35,060 nucleotides of DNA from JAJRPT01 sp964465945. Lineage in GTDB: Bacteria; Bacteroidota; Ignavibacteria; Kapaibacteriales; UBA2268. Both the position numbers and the translations under genes were made by a program. Within the stretch, counting starts at the first letter, position 1; each line of letters opens with the position of its first letter. Positions 25,012-33,809 of this stretch are shown in pieces. The notes under the pieces were generated by a model. The model saw nothing but the letters and a program-made list of their open reading frames with translations, did no database searches and was not told the DNA's origin. The DNA is taken from positions 1-35,060 of the forward strand of contig CAYXMM010000021.1 of NCBI GenBank assembly GCA_964465945.1, given 5' to 3'.

Positions 25012-26455
25012 TATCAACCCTTCTAATTTCTTCAAAATCATCAAAATGAAATTTATTTGTGCCAATTATTTGATACTTCTCATGACCTTTTCCAGCAATT
25101 AAAATTATGTCGTTTTTATTTGAATTTAATATTGCTTTTCTAATTGCAACACTTCTATCAATTTCAACTTCAAAATTATTACTTTTTATATTAACGATTA
25201 TGTCATTAATTATTTCATTTGGATTTTCGGTGCGAGGGTTATCCGATGTAATATATGTATAGTCAGCAATATCAGTAGAAATAGCACCCATAATAGGTCG
25301 TTTACCTTTGTCTCTATCGCCACCACAACCAAAAACACAGATAAGTTTGCCTTGACAAAGTTCTTTTAAATTTTGAAGCGCTTTTTCGAGAGCATCGGGA
25401 GTATGAGCATAATCAATTATTGCAGTCGTACCATTATGTAACTTAATACTATCCATTCTGCCTTCAGGACCGCTAATATTACTGATTAAATCTGAAATAT
25501 TTTTTATATTAAAATAATTCAAACAAAGCACTGCAGAAGCAAGATTATACGCATTAAAACTTGATAATAATTTATTATAAATATTAAAACTATTTGTTTC
25601 ACAAATTAAATTAAATTTATTCCCATTAATATCAGAAATTAAATTAGAAATTTGATATGTAGAATTTTTATTCCTTGAAATTGTTTCGATTTTTCCTTTA
25701 CAATCTTTAATCATAAAATTCGACCATTCATCATCATTATTAATTATTGCTATGGTATTTGGTTTTAACCCATCAAAAAGTTTTTTCTTTGCAGTAGCAT
25801 AGTTCTCCATTGTTTTATGATAATCTAAATGATCACGTGTTAGATTTGTAAAAATAGCAACATCAAAATCTATAAAATCAACTCTATGTTGGTCAAGTGA
25901 ATGAGATGAAACTTCCATTATTACATATTCAATATTATTTTTTTTAAACTCTAAAAAAAGAGTAATTAATTGAATAGGGCTTGGAGTGGTATGCGTCGCT
26001 TCTGATTTTTCTGAATTAATATAAATTCCATTTGTTCCAATTAACGCAACATTTTTATTTAATTTAATAAAAGCATTATAAATTAAAGTGGATATTGTTG
26101 TTTTACCGTTTGTGCCAGTAATAGCAACTATTTTAAAATCTTTTGATGGATAATTATAAAAAATATTTAATAATTCTACTAAAATAATTCTTGAATTATT
26201 TACTAAAATAATCGGTATATTATTTTTATTAATTTCAAAGACGCTTTCTTTATCTGTAACAACTAATTTTGCACCATTTCCAATTGCATTAATAATATAA
26301 TTATTACCATCAAAAGCATTTCCTGAGATAGCTACAAAAATAGAATTTAAAACAACTTCTCGTGAATTATCTGTTATATTTTCAATCTCTAGATCTAACT
26401 CAATGTTAGTTGATTTTAAATAATTTATTTCTGTTAATATATTCTTTAATATCAT
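25004..26455 (-). CDS. murE: UDP-N-acetylmuramoyl-tripeptide ligase, meso-diaminopimelate type
   Basis: The 483-residue cytoplasmic Mur ligase adds meso-diaminopimelate to UDP-MurNAc-Ala-Glu in peptidoglycan synthesis. The ATP loop GTNGKT is at 114-119. MEVSSHSLDQHRV, TNLTRDHLDYH and FGCGGDRDKGKRP are present, and the C-terminal TSDNPRTENP carries the DNPR signature of diaminopimelate rather than lysine enzymes. GKGHEKYQ closes the domain. The gene is isolated from the usual dcw cluster: it is followed by an SDR gene and preceded by 3-hydroxyanthranilate dioxygenase. The length is normal for the family. Confidence 0.95.
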   Translation of the reverse strand: MILKNILTEINYLKSTNIELDLEIENITDNSREVVLNSIFVAISGNAFDGNNYIINAIGNGAKLVVTDKESVFEINKNNIPIILVNNSRIILVELLNIFYNYPSKDFKIVAITGTNGKTTISTLIYNAFIKLNKNVALIGTNGIYINSEKSEATHTTPSPIQLITLFLEFKKNNIEYVIMEVSSHSLDQHRVDFIDFDVAIFTNLTRDHLDYHKTMENYATAKKKLFDGLKPNTIAIINNDDEWSNFMIKDCKGKIETISRNKNSTYQISNLISDINGNKFNLICETNSFNIYNKLLSSFNAYNLASAVLCLNYFNIKNISDLISNISGPEGRMDSIKLHNGTTAIIDYAHTPDALEKALQNLKELCQGKLICVFGCGGDRDKGKRPIMGAISTDIADYTYITSDNPRTENPNEIINDIIVNIKSNNFEVEIDRSVAIRKAILNSNKNDIILIAGKGHEKYQIIGTNKFHFDDFEEIRRVDNE

Positions 26456-26533
26456 ATTCTTTTAAGTAAAAATAAAATTTATTTTAAATTGGTATTAATT
26501 TAAAATAAAAAGTTTATTAGTAAAAAATAAATA

Positions 26534-27061
26534 TTATTTGACTGGGACTGGTGGCTGCATTGTAGTATTACATTTTTTACAAGTCCTTAAGTCTTCAGAT
26601 GACATAAACCTATTCATAAGAGGTGGCAGTTCAGCCACAATATCTTTCATTTTGAAAGTATCCCTGTATAATTGCTCACCACAATTTTCACAATACCACT
26701 CCAAAGCATCAATGTGGTGTTCTTCTCTTTTTTGTTCGACAACAAGCCCAACAGTATTAGCAAATCTTTGAGGAGAGTGTGGTACTTTAGCAGGTAATAA
26801 ATAGATATCTCCTTCATTAATAGGAATATCTTTAAATTCATCACCATCTTTTATTTTCAATACCATATCACCTTCTAACTGGTAAAAAAATTCTGGGGTT
26901 TCATTGTAATGATAATCCTTACGGGAGTTAGGTCCGCCAACAACCATAATAATAAATTCACCTTCTTCATAAACTTCTTTATTCCCAACGGGTGGTTTTA
27001 GGAGATGTCTATTTTCGTCGATCCATTTTTTAAAATTCAGTGGTTGAAATAATTTTGACAT
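26534..27061 (-). CDS. nbaC: 3-hydroxyanthranilate 3,4-dioxygenase
   Basis: The 175-residue cupin from the ATG at 27059-27061 (a longer frame of 20 codons is not supported) oxidises 3-hydroxyanthranilate in tryptophan-kynurenine breakdown or NAD synthesis. Iron ligands are at H51, E57 and H95. The substrate-binding arginines are at R47 and R99, and a Glu follows at 109. The C-terminal rubredoxin-like metal site is C124, C127, C161 and C164. These match the bacterial enzyme nearly residue for residue. No other kynurenine-pathway gene is in the window. It lies between the restriction gene and murE with gaps near 78 bases on each side. Confidence 0.95.
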   Translation of the reverse strand: MSKLFQPLNFKKWIDENRHLLKPPVGNKEVYEEGEFIIMVVGGPNSRKDYHYNETPEFFYQLEGDMVLKIKDGDEFKDIPINEGDIYLLPAKVPHSPQRFANTVGLVVEQKREEHHIDALEWYCENCGEQLYRDTFKMKDIVAELPPLMNRFMSSEDLRTCKKCNTTMQPPVPVK

Positions 27062-27138
27062 AATTAACTCTACTATAAAATAATATTCCGTAAAATTAAG
27101 CAAAAATATAATTGAAAGCAAAAAAGAATTAGGGAAAG

Positions 27139-28035
27139 TTAAATTACCACATCATTTAAAATAATATCTAATTTCTCATCAAGATTTGAACTATTAAATT
27201 TAGTCTTTATCTCTAATTCTTTAAGTATCTCTTGGAATTTCAGATAACCATTTTTGCTTCGCAATTCAACCCAATATGTATTTAAGTTATCTGCTTGCTT
27301 TTTATTCAAATCTGAGAGTTTATCTGCAATAAATATATTAGTTTTTCTTGCGAAAATAGCATCAGCACTTTCTGGGTTACCTTTTCCCATAAGTTTAACT
27401 TCACATCTAAAATACTTTCCATTATTGATTAGATAGAAATCTACTTCTCGCATACTCTCAGGAATATTTGTTTGACTAAAGTGTTTCTCAGAAACTGAGA
27501 AAAGTTTACAAAGTGTAATCATCAAATATTTTTCTACTTTCTTACCAGCAGTACTCCATAACCCACCTCTTAGAGCGGCTCTTTTTACGGCAAGTGTGTT
27601 AATAATAATTAATGATTCATTAATGTTTAAATCAACACTAACTCCATTTAATTTAATATTTAAAGTTAAGTCAATTTCTGAAGTGTTTTCAACTAATTCG
27701 CTTATTGAATTATAAAGAATATCATAATGGTTATTTGAAGCATCAATTATTATTTCTTTTGAAGCTGAATTATACATATTAGTTATTGTCTTTTTATTTA
27801 GACCTGAATTAATTGCAATTTCACTTGGGTCTAAAGAAGAATTTAAAAACACGTTCTTATACCAATCTTCATTGATTTTTTTACGTGAAAGCTTTGCTTC
27901 AACTACTCTTTTAAAAAATTCAATGGAAAATTGAAGAAACTCAGCGTTAATTAGTGCTATTACTTCTGTTCTGTAATCTTGCCCGTTAATTAATTTTTTT
28001 ATTATCTTCTTAATTACTTGGTCTTCTATTGTCAT
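27139..28035 (-). CDS. Type II restriction endonuclease, CfrBI-like
   Basis: The 298-residue protein shows a PD-(D/E)XK site as D199 (in MREVDFYLI) and E212-x-K214 (in CEVKLMGKGN), with E168 upstream in the GGLWSTAGKKVEK segment. An N-terminal stretch (IAINSGLNKKTITNMYNSAS, 73-92) resembles a helix-turn-helix. The overall pattern recalls the CfrBI endonuclease family, whose partner is an N4-cytosine methylase; this is memory, not a search. The ATG overlaps the TGA stop of the methylase gene by four bases (ATGA), giving coupled translation with the methylase first, the usual safe order. The recognition site is unknown. Confidence 0.7.
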   Translation of the reverse strand: MTIEDQVIKKIIKKLINGQDYRTEVIALINAEFLQFSIEFFKRVVEAKLSRKKINEDWYKNVFLNSSLDPSEIAINSGLNKKTITNMYNSASKEIIIDASNNHYDILYNSISELVENTSEIDLTLNIKLNGVSVDLNINESLIIINTLAVKRAALRGGLWSTAGKKVEKYLMITLCKLFSVSEKHFSQTNIPESMREVDFYLINNGKYFRCEVKLMGKGNPESADAIFARKTNIFIADKLSDLNKKQADNLNTYWVELRSKNGYLKFQEILKELEIKTKFNSSNLDEKLDIILNDVVI

Positions 28036-29411
28036 AATTTTATTGTTTTGATAAATTCTTCTAAAGTAAAATATTTAGTTTCGATATTGTTGAATATTGA
28101 TGTATTTTTCAGTTTACTTTTCATATAATTAAAATATTCATTGTTAACTTCAGTTAAAAAAAAGTTCCTGTCTAAACCATTTGCAGTCCTACCAAGCGTA
28201 CCTGAGCCAGCAAAAGGGTCAAATACTAAATCCCCTTTAAATGAATAATATTTAACTACTCTTTTACATAATTCAACTGGAAAAACAGCAGAATGAACTT
28301 TGTCGAAACTTGGGTCTATTTTCCAAACATTATTTGATTCAAACTCATCTTTTATTTTACTTTCGTTTACAATATCGTCATTATAACTGCGGATGTTCCA
28401 GTCTAAAAGTTTAGTAGTTTCTTTTCTATAAACCATTAAATATTCTGTGACTGCATTCGGTTTATAGCCGAGTGGTTTTCGATGTTGCATAAATCCACCA
28501 ACTCTATTTTTAACAGAGGATTCTGGTTTTAGCCAAATAATATCATCAATAAACTCCCAACCATTTTTAACAATTCGATTGTGTAAGTCAAAAGGAATTC
28601 CATAACGTTTACTACTATGTGCACGGCTAATTCGAGGAATTATAATTGGCGAAGTATTTACAATTAAGAACCTGCCTTCTTTCGTAACTCGATGTGTTCC
28701 AATAAAGACTTTTTCTAAAAAATCTAAATAATCTTTATAACTCGGATAAATTGAATAATCCCTTGCGTTGTAATATGGTGGTGACGTAAAAGTTAAATGA
28801 ATGCTATCTTCAGGTATTATTTTTAAAGCATCAATAACATTGGCATTCACTACAACATTTTTTAAAAAACTATAAGTTTCAGAATGAGGTAATTTACTTG
28901 AACTGACTTCTTTGTCTCCATAATATTGTTTATAAATTGCAGACCTAATCATTTCATTTGGGTGATTGACTAGACCAATTAATTTACTTTTTATTTTCTC
29001 ATTGTCGTCAAAAACAAACAAACTTCTAATTGCTTGTGAAACTATTTTTGGGTCTTTTTCTTCTAAGCATTCTATAAAAAAATCTATATACTCTTTTTTT
29101 CTTTGTCGTCCGAGCGAAGAAATAATTTCTCTTTTTACATTTGTATCTTCTTCATTATGAAATAAATTTATAAGTGGGTGAAAGTTAGTAGTTCCATTTA
29201 GTTTCCCAATATTTTTTACTGCATTTAGTCTTACTTTTTTATGATTGTGATGAATTAAATTAAACAAAAAATTAGAATTAAAATCACTTGGTAACTCCCC
29301 TAAATTCTCTAAAATATTATTTATTTTTCCTACATCAGTTAATTTAGATATTATAATTCCTATGTCGTCATTATTGTTTTTAAAGTAATTTATTTGATTT
29401 TTATCAATCAT
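28032..29411 (-). CDS. N4-cytosine-type DNA methyltransferase with N-terminal HEAT-like repeats
   Basis: In this 459-residue protein, residues about 45-165 form four HEAT-like helical repeats (HHNHKKVRLNAVKNIGKL, EEDTNVKREIISSLGRQ, LEEKDPKIVSQAIRSLFVF, HPNEMIRSAIYKQY). The methylase domain has motif IV TSPPY at 209-213 and motif I FDPFAGSGT at 397-405, the beta-class order. SPPY points to N4-cytosine modification. A target-recognition stretch lies in between (about 255-370). The gene is followed by a PD-(D/E)XK endonuclease with a four-base overlap. The HEAT part may hold DNA or the partner protein, which is inference. No ribosome binding site is evident. Confidence 0.85.
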   Translation of the reverse strand: MIDKNQINYFKNNNDDIGIIISKLTDVGKINNILENLGELPSDFNSNFLFNLIHHNHKKVRLNAVKNIGKLNGTTNFHPLINLFHNEEDTNVKREIISSLGRQRKKEYIDFFIECLEEKDPKIVSQAIRSLFVFDDNEKIKSKLIGLVNHPNEMIRSAIYKQYYGDKEVSSSKLPHSETYSFLKNVVVNANVIDALKIIPEDSIHLTFTSPPYYNARDYSIYPSYKDYLDFLEKVFIGTHRVTKEGRFLIVNTSPIIIPRISRAHSSKRYGIPFDLHNRIVKNGWEFIDDIIWLKPESSVKNRVGGFMQHRKPLGYKPNAVTEYLMVYRKETTKLLDWNIRSYNDDIVNESKIKDEFESNNVWKIDPSFDKVHSAVFPVELCKRVVKYYSFKGDLVFDPFAGSGTLGRTANGLDRNFFLTEVNNEYFNYMKSKLKNTSIFNNIETKYFTLEEFIKTIKL

Positions 29412-29486
29412 CGAAAGTAAATATTTTTAATTTATATTATATTGTAAAATTAAGGATTTTATTGCTTAAAGACAAATACTAATTTA

Positions 29487-30380
29487 TTATCCTCTCGGAT
29501 GCGCCTTACGATATACATCTTTCAGCCGATTGATTGTATTATGAGTATAAATTTGTGTAGTTGAAAGCGACGAATGTCCTAACATATCGCTTACCGAATT
29601 AATATCTGCACCATTATCCATTAGATGTGTTGCGAAACTATGTCGTAATACGTGAGGCGATTTCTTATCCGAATTTACCTTGCCACGCATTAATTTATTT
29701 ATAATTTGATACGCTCCCGCTGGTGAGAGCTTGTTTCCTCCATTATTCAGAAATAAATCAGGAATATTCTTTTTGTTTAAAAGTTCACGCTTAGATTTGT
29801 AATCCAATATTGCTTTCAATGCTTTAACTCCAAGTGGCACAATCCTTTGCTTTCGACCTTTTCCAATTATACTTAATTGCTTTGTGTTTGCATTTATTTC
29901 ATTAGTTTTAAGTGATAGGGCTTCTGATACACGCAATCCAGAACTATATAATAACTCAAAAAGTGCAATATTCCTTACTTGATACACATCATCCTCGTCT
30001 ATATTGCTTAAAACTGAATTTACTTCATTTTCTGTTATGAAAGTTGGGAGTTTTTTATCAATTTTAGTTGTGAATATAGGTGATGCAGGATTTTTAGATA
30101 TAATATCCCTTTTATGTAGAAATTTAAAAAATGATTTAATTGACGAGGTTTTTAATCTTATACTATTTTTTCCTAAGCCCTTATCGTGGAGCCAACCCAT
30201 AAATGGACGTATATCCTCAGTTTCAATATGCTTAACATCAATTTCTTCCTCATACTCTTGCATTAAGTAATCTGCGAAGTTGTCTAATGCTGTCGAATAC
30301 ACAAGAAGAGTATGAGCCGAAAAATCTTTCTCTTTTTTACAATAGCTAATGAATATATTTGTTGCTTCAGTTAAATTCAT
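29487..30380 (-). CDS. Tyrosine recombinase XerC/XerD
   Basis: The 297-residue protein starts at the ATG 30378-30380; a start 11 codons upstream is less likely because family members begin close to MNLTEATNIF. The N-terminal SAM-like core-binding domain (1-100) is followed by the catalytic domain with the full set R150, K174, H243, R246, H269 and Y278 (GLRVSEALSL, GKGRKQRIVPLG, HVLRHSFATH, LGHSSLSTTQIYTH). It resolves chromosome dimers at dif with a partner recombinase. XerC and XerD cannot be told apart here. It lies next to a restriction-modification pair, but no attachment repeats were seen, so a housekeeping role is favoured. Confidence 0.93.
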   Translation of the reverse strand: MNLTEATNIFISYCKKEKDFSAHTLLVYSTALDNFADYLMQEYEEEIDVKHIETEDIRPFMGWLHDKGLGKNSIRLKTSSIKSFFKFLHKRDIISKNPASPIFTTKIDKKLPTFITENEVNSVLSNIDEDDVYQVRNIALFELLYSSGLRVSEALSLKTNEINANTKQLSIIGKGRKQRIVPLGVKALKAILDYKSKRELLNKKNIPDLFLNNGGNKLSPAGAYQIINKLMRGKVNSDKKSPHVLRHSFATHLMDNGADINSVSDMLGHSSLSTTQIYTHNTINRLKDVYRKAHPRG

Positions 30381-30529
30381 AATTAAACACAAGCAAAAAG
30401 AAAGCCAATTCATCTTTATATATTAAATTCAATAAAAATAGCTCATTATTTCTAACAAATCCAACCATTATTCGTAAATTGCTAATCTTATTTAACCAAT
30501 TTAACAAAAACAAAATAACAGGAGATTTA

Positions 30530-33500
30530 ATGAAAAAAATATTCCTTTTGCTTTTAATAATCACTTTTAATGCTTCGCTTTTCTCCAAAGAAGCCCGCAT
30601 CCTAAGGTATCCAAATACATCTGCTACTCAAATAACTTTCGTTCATGCTGGTGATGTTTATATTGTGCCTATCGAAGGTGGCCTAGCTCGCAGAGTTACT
30701 TCTTCCGAAGGACTCGAAATGTACCCTCGATTCTCACCAGACGGGAAACAACTTGTGTTCTCGGCTGAATATGATGGTAATAGAGAGATATACAAGATGG
30801 ATGCGATGGGTGGCAGTGCCACAAGATTAACTTACTCATTAGACATAGGACCATTACCAGAAAGAATGGGACCTGATAAAATCATTATGCAATGGAGAGA
30901 CAATAATGAAATTCTTTATCGTTCAAGAGGTAAGCACTGGCAAGCATGGTCTGGAAATCTATTTACATTAAATGCAGACAAAACTGGTTCCTTACCTACT
31001 GAATTAAAAACTGGAAGAAGTGGATTTGCTTCTCTTTCACCCGATGGTTCGAAAATTGCATACAATAGAGTTTTCCGTGAATACAGAACTTGGAAAAGAT
31101 ACCGAGGTGGTCAAGCAGACGATATTTGGGTTTATGATTTCAAAACTAAAGAATTAGAAAAAATTAGCAACGACCCAGCTCAAGATATTATTCCAATGTG
31201 GGCGGGCGATGTGATTTATTACATTTCAGATAGAACGCTTACTTTAAACCTATTTGCTTATAACACTAAAACAAAAGAAACTAAGCAAATTACTAAATTC
31301 ACTGACTATGATGTGAAATTCCCTTCTTTAGGTAAAAATCATATTGCTTTTGAAAATGGTGGATATGTCTATTTAATGGATTTGAAAACTCAAGAGTATA
31401 AAAAAGTAAGCATCGAAATTCAAGGGGATTTCCCAGATGCAAGAACATCTATCGTATCGGTTAAAGATAAAATTGCTGGTGCTACTTTATCTCCTGATGG
31501 AAAAAAAGTTGGCTTTATTGCACGGGGTGATTTATTCGTTGTTCCTGCAAAAGAAGGTATCACAGAACAATATACTAAAAGTTCTGGCTCACACGAAAGA
31601 GAAGCGATTTGGTCTCCTGACGGCAAATGGATTGCTTATATTTCAGATAAATCCGGTGAAGATGAAATTTATATGATGTCAGCAGATGGAACAAAAGAAG
31701 TGCAATTAACTAAAGACGCTCAATCTTATAGATATGGAATGGAGTGGTCGCCTGACTCTAAGAAAATTCTTGCATCCGATAAATCTTTAAGATTATTCTA
31801 TATTGATATTGACTCTAAAACTACAACATTAATTACTAAATCTACAAATTGGGAAATTAGAGATTTCTCTTGGTCGCCGGATAGCAAATGGGTTACATAC
31901 ACTGATTATATCAATGAGGATTGGCCTGTAGTTTCTATTTACAATTTAGCAAATAAAAAAATTACCCCTGTTACATCTGAATTTTTCCAATCCTATAATC
32001 CAATATTCTCTCAAGATGGGAATTACTTATACTTTGTTTCCGATAGAACATATAATCCTTCTATTGGCAATTTTGAATGGAACTTCCAATTTAATAATAT
32101 GGCTAAAATTTATGGAGTTACACTTAAAAAAGAAACAGAATCTCCATTTAAGCCAATTATTGTAGTTGAAGAAAAAGAAGCAAAAAAAGGTGATTTAAAA
32201 CCAGAAGATGTGAATGTAGTAATAGATGTTGATGGAATTGGTTCTCGAATTTTTGAACTACCTGTTGATGCTGGAAATTATCAATCTCTTTACTCTGCAA
32301 AAGGTCAAAAACTATATTACGTTAAAACAACTGCAACTTCAAAAGCAAAAACATATTACTACGACTTTAACGAAAGAAAAGAAAAAGAAGTTGGTGACTT
32401 CACATCTTGGGACGTAACGCCAAATGAGGAGCATATTTTAATAGTGAAAGGCGATAAATATTATGTTGAAAGCTTTGGAAATAAAATAAGTTTAGAAAAT
32501 AGTGTTGACCTTTCAAATTTAAGAACTAATTTAAACAAAGTAGAAGAGTGGGCTCAAATTTATAACGAGGGCTGGCGTCAAATGAAATACTTCTTTTATG
32601 ACCCAAATATGCACGGTGTTGATTGGAACTACGTAAAAACTAAGTATGGACAGATGTTGCCAAACGTTCACCATAGAGCCGATTTAACTTATATAATGGG
32701 AGAAATGATAGGCGAGTTAAACATAGGACATGCTTATGTAGGTGGAGGTGATGCGCCTTCAATTAAAAGTATTGGTATCGGTCAATTAGGTGCTGAATAT
32801 GTGTTTGAAAATGGAGCATACAAAATTACTAAAATTTATGAAGGTAGAAATTGGGACGAGAAAACTCGCTCACCACTTACTGAACCTGGAATTGATGTGA
32901 AAGTTGGTGATTACATTTACGAAATTGATGGAATTTCACTTTCTGAAAACGTGTCCCCTTATGTTGCCTTAGTTGATAAAGCTGACCAAACAATTAAAAT
33001 AAAAATTGGTAAAGATAAATCAAGTGCTAAAGAGTATATTATTAAAACAATAAGCAATGAAGCAGGATTAAGATATTTCAACTGGGTTCAAGATAATTTA
33101 CGCAAAGTTGATGCTGCTACAAATGGACAAATAGGTTATATACACATTCCAGATATGGGAGTTGGTAATGGATTGCTTGAATTTGTTAAATACTTCTATC
33201 CGCAAACTAATAAAAAAGGTCTCATCATTGACGACAGATTTAATGGTGGCGGAAACGTTTCTCCTATGATAATTGAAAGATTAAAAAGAGAAATCCAAGT
33301 TGTAACTAATCTTAGAAATGCTACTAATGTTTCTGGAAAACCACAAGGAACAATGAACGGACCAGTTGTTTGTTTAATCAACGAACTTTCTGCTTCTGAT
33401 GGAGACTTATTTCCTTACCAATTTAAACAAGAAAAGCTTGGACTTTTAATTGGAAAACGCTCTTGGGGTGGAGTTATAGGAATTCGCGGTTCATTGCCCT

Positions 33501-33745
33501 TCTTAGATGGTGGATATATGATGAAACCGGAATTTGCTAACTTCGGAGCAAATGGCGAATGGATACTTGAAGGTGTAGGGCAAGTCCCTGACATCGAAGT
33601 TGATAATCATCCTGATAGAATGGAACGAGGAATCGACGATCAGCTAAACAAAGCAATCGAAGTAATTATGGAACAATCAAAAAATCCTGAAAAAAATCAA
33701 ATACCAAAAGTTCCACCTTTCCCAAATAAGTCAAAAACTAAATAA
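30530..33745 (+). CDS. Tricorn-like serine protease (S41 family, TolB-like propeller, PDZ)
   Basis: The 1071-residue product starts at the ATG after GGAGATTTA, and a signal peptide (MKKIFLLLLIITFNASLFSK) puts it outside the cytoplasm, unlike archaeal tricorn. Propeller blades with SPDG/SPDSKW turns fill about 25-640. A PDZ-like segment follows near 760-850, and the S41 core has His734 (GELNIGHAY), Ser956 (NELSASDGD) and Glu1014 (ILEGVGQVPDIEV). The length equals that of archaeal tricorn. The residue before His734 is Gly where tricorn has a catalytic Ser. The enzyme should cut peptides in the periplasm; specificity is unknown. It is transcribed away from xerC/D and ends in a strong hairpin. 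Confidence 0.93.
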   Translation: MKKIFLLLLIITFNASLFSKEARILRYPNTSATQITFVHAGDVYIVPIEGGLARRVTSSEGLEMYPRFSPDGKQLVFSAEYDGNREIYKMDAMGGSATRLTYSLDIGPLPERMGPDKIIMQWRDNNEILYRSRGKHWQAWSGNLFTLNADKTGSLPTELKTGRSGFASLSPDGSKIAYNRVFREYRTWKRYRGGQADDIWVYDFKTKELEKISNDPAQDIIPMWAGDVIYYISDRTLTLNLFAYNTKTKETKQITKFTDYDVKFPSLGKNHIAFENGGYVYLMDLKTQEYKKVSIEIQGDFPDARTSIVSVKDKIAGATLSPDGKKVGFIARGDLFVVPAKEGITEQYTKSSGSHEREAIWSPDGKWIAYISDKSGEDEIYMMSADGTKEVQLTKDAQSYRYGMEWSPDSKKILASDKSLRLFYIDIDSKTTTLITKSTNWEIRDFSWSPDSKWVTYTDYINEDWPVVSIYNLANKKITPVTSEFFQSYNPIFSQDGNYLYFVSDRTYNPSIGNFEWNFQFNNMAKIYGVTLKKETESPFKPIIVVEEKEAKKGDLKPEDVNVVIDVDGIGSRIFELPVDAGNYQSLYSAKGQKLYYVKTTATSKAKTYYYDFNERKEKEVGDFTSWDVTPNEEHILIVKGDKYYVESFGNKISLENSVDLSNLRTNLNKVEEWAQIYNEGWRQMKYFFYDPNMHGVDWNYVKTKYGQMLPNVHHRADLTYIMGEMIGELNIGHAYVGGGDAPSIKSIGIGQLGAEYVFENGAYKITKIYEGRNWDEKTRSPLTEPGIDVKVGDYIYEIDGISLSENVSPYVALVDKADQTIKIKIGKDKSSAKEYIIKTISNEAGLRYFNWVQDNLRKVDAATNGQIGYIHIPDMGVGNGLLEFVKYFYPQTNKKGLIIDDRFNGGGNVSPMIIERLKREIQVVTNLRNATNVSGKPQGTMNGPVVCLINELSASDGDLFPYQFKQEKLGLLIGKRSWGGVIGIRGSLPFLDGGYMMKPEFANFGANGEWILEGVGQVPDIEVDNHPDRMERGIDDQLNKAIEVIMEQSKNPEKNQIPKVPPFPNKSKTK

Positions 33746-33751
33746 AAATTT

Positions 33752-33780
33752 AAGCCGAACGAAAGTTCGGCTTTACCTTT
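33752..33780 (+). terminator. Terminator between convergent tricorn-like and trpS genes
   Basis: AAGCCGAAC and GTTCGGCTT form a perfect 9-bp stem around a GAAA tetraloop, followed by TACCTTTT. On the opposite strand it is followed by AAATTTTTATTT, so it may work in both directions. The stem is nearly the same as that after leuS. Confidence 0.8.
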
Positions 33781-33809
33781 TCTATTCAAATTCTTATAGA
33801 TTAAATATA

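Noticed and set aside
25012..25065. 18-codon N-terminal extension of the SDR gene
   Set aside because: The ATG at 25009-25011 has AGAAGGG in place and begins at the Rossmann strand.
27062..27121. 20-codon N-terminal extension of the dioxygenase
   Set aside because: With the shorter start the residue numbers of the iron ligands agree with the characterised bacterial enzyme.
29487..30380. Recombinase as the integrase of a mobile island with the R-M pair
   Set aside because: No attachment repeats, tRNA or phage genes were seen, and the protein has the length and motifs of housekeeping XerC/D.
30381..30413. Longer start for xerC/D
   Set aside because: The shorter start gives the family's usual N-terminus and length.
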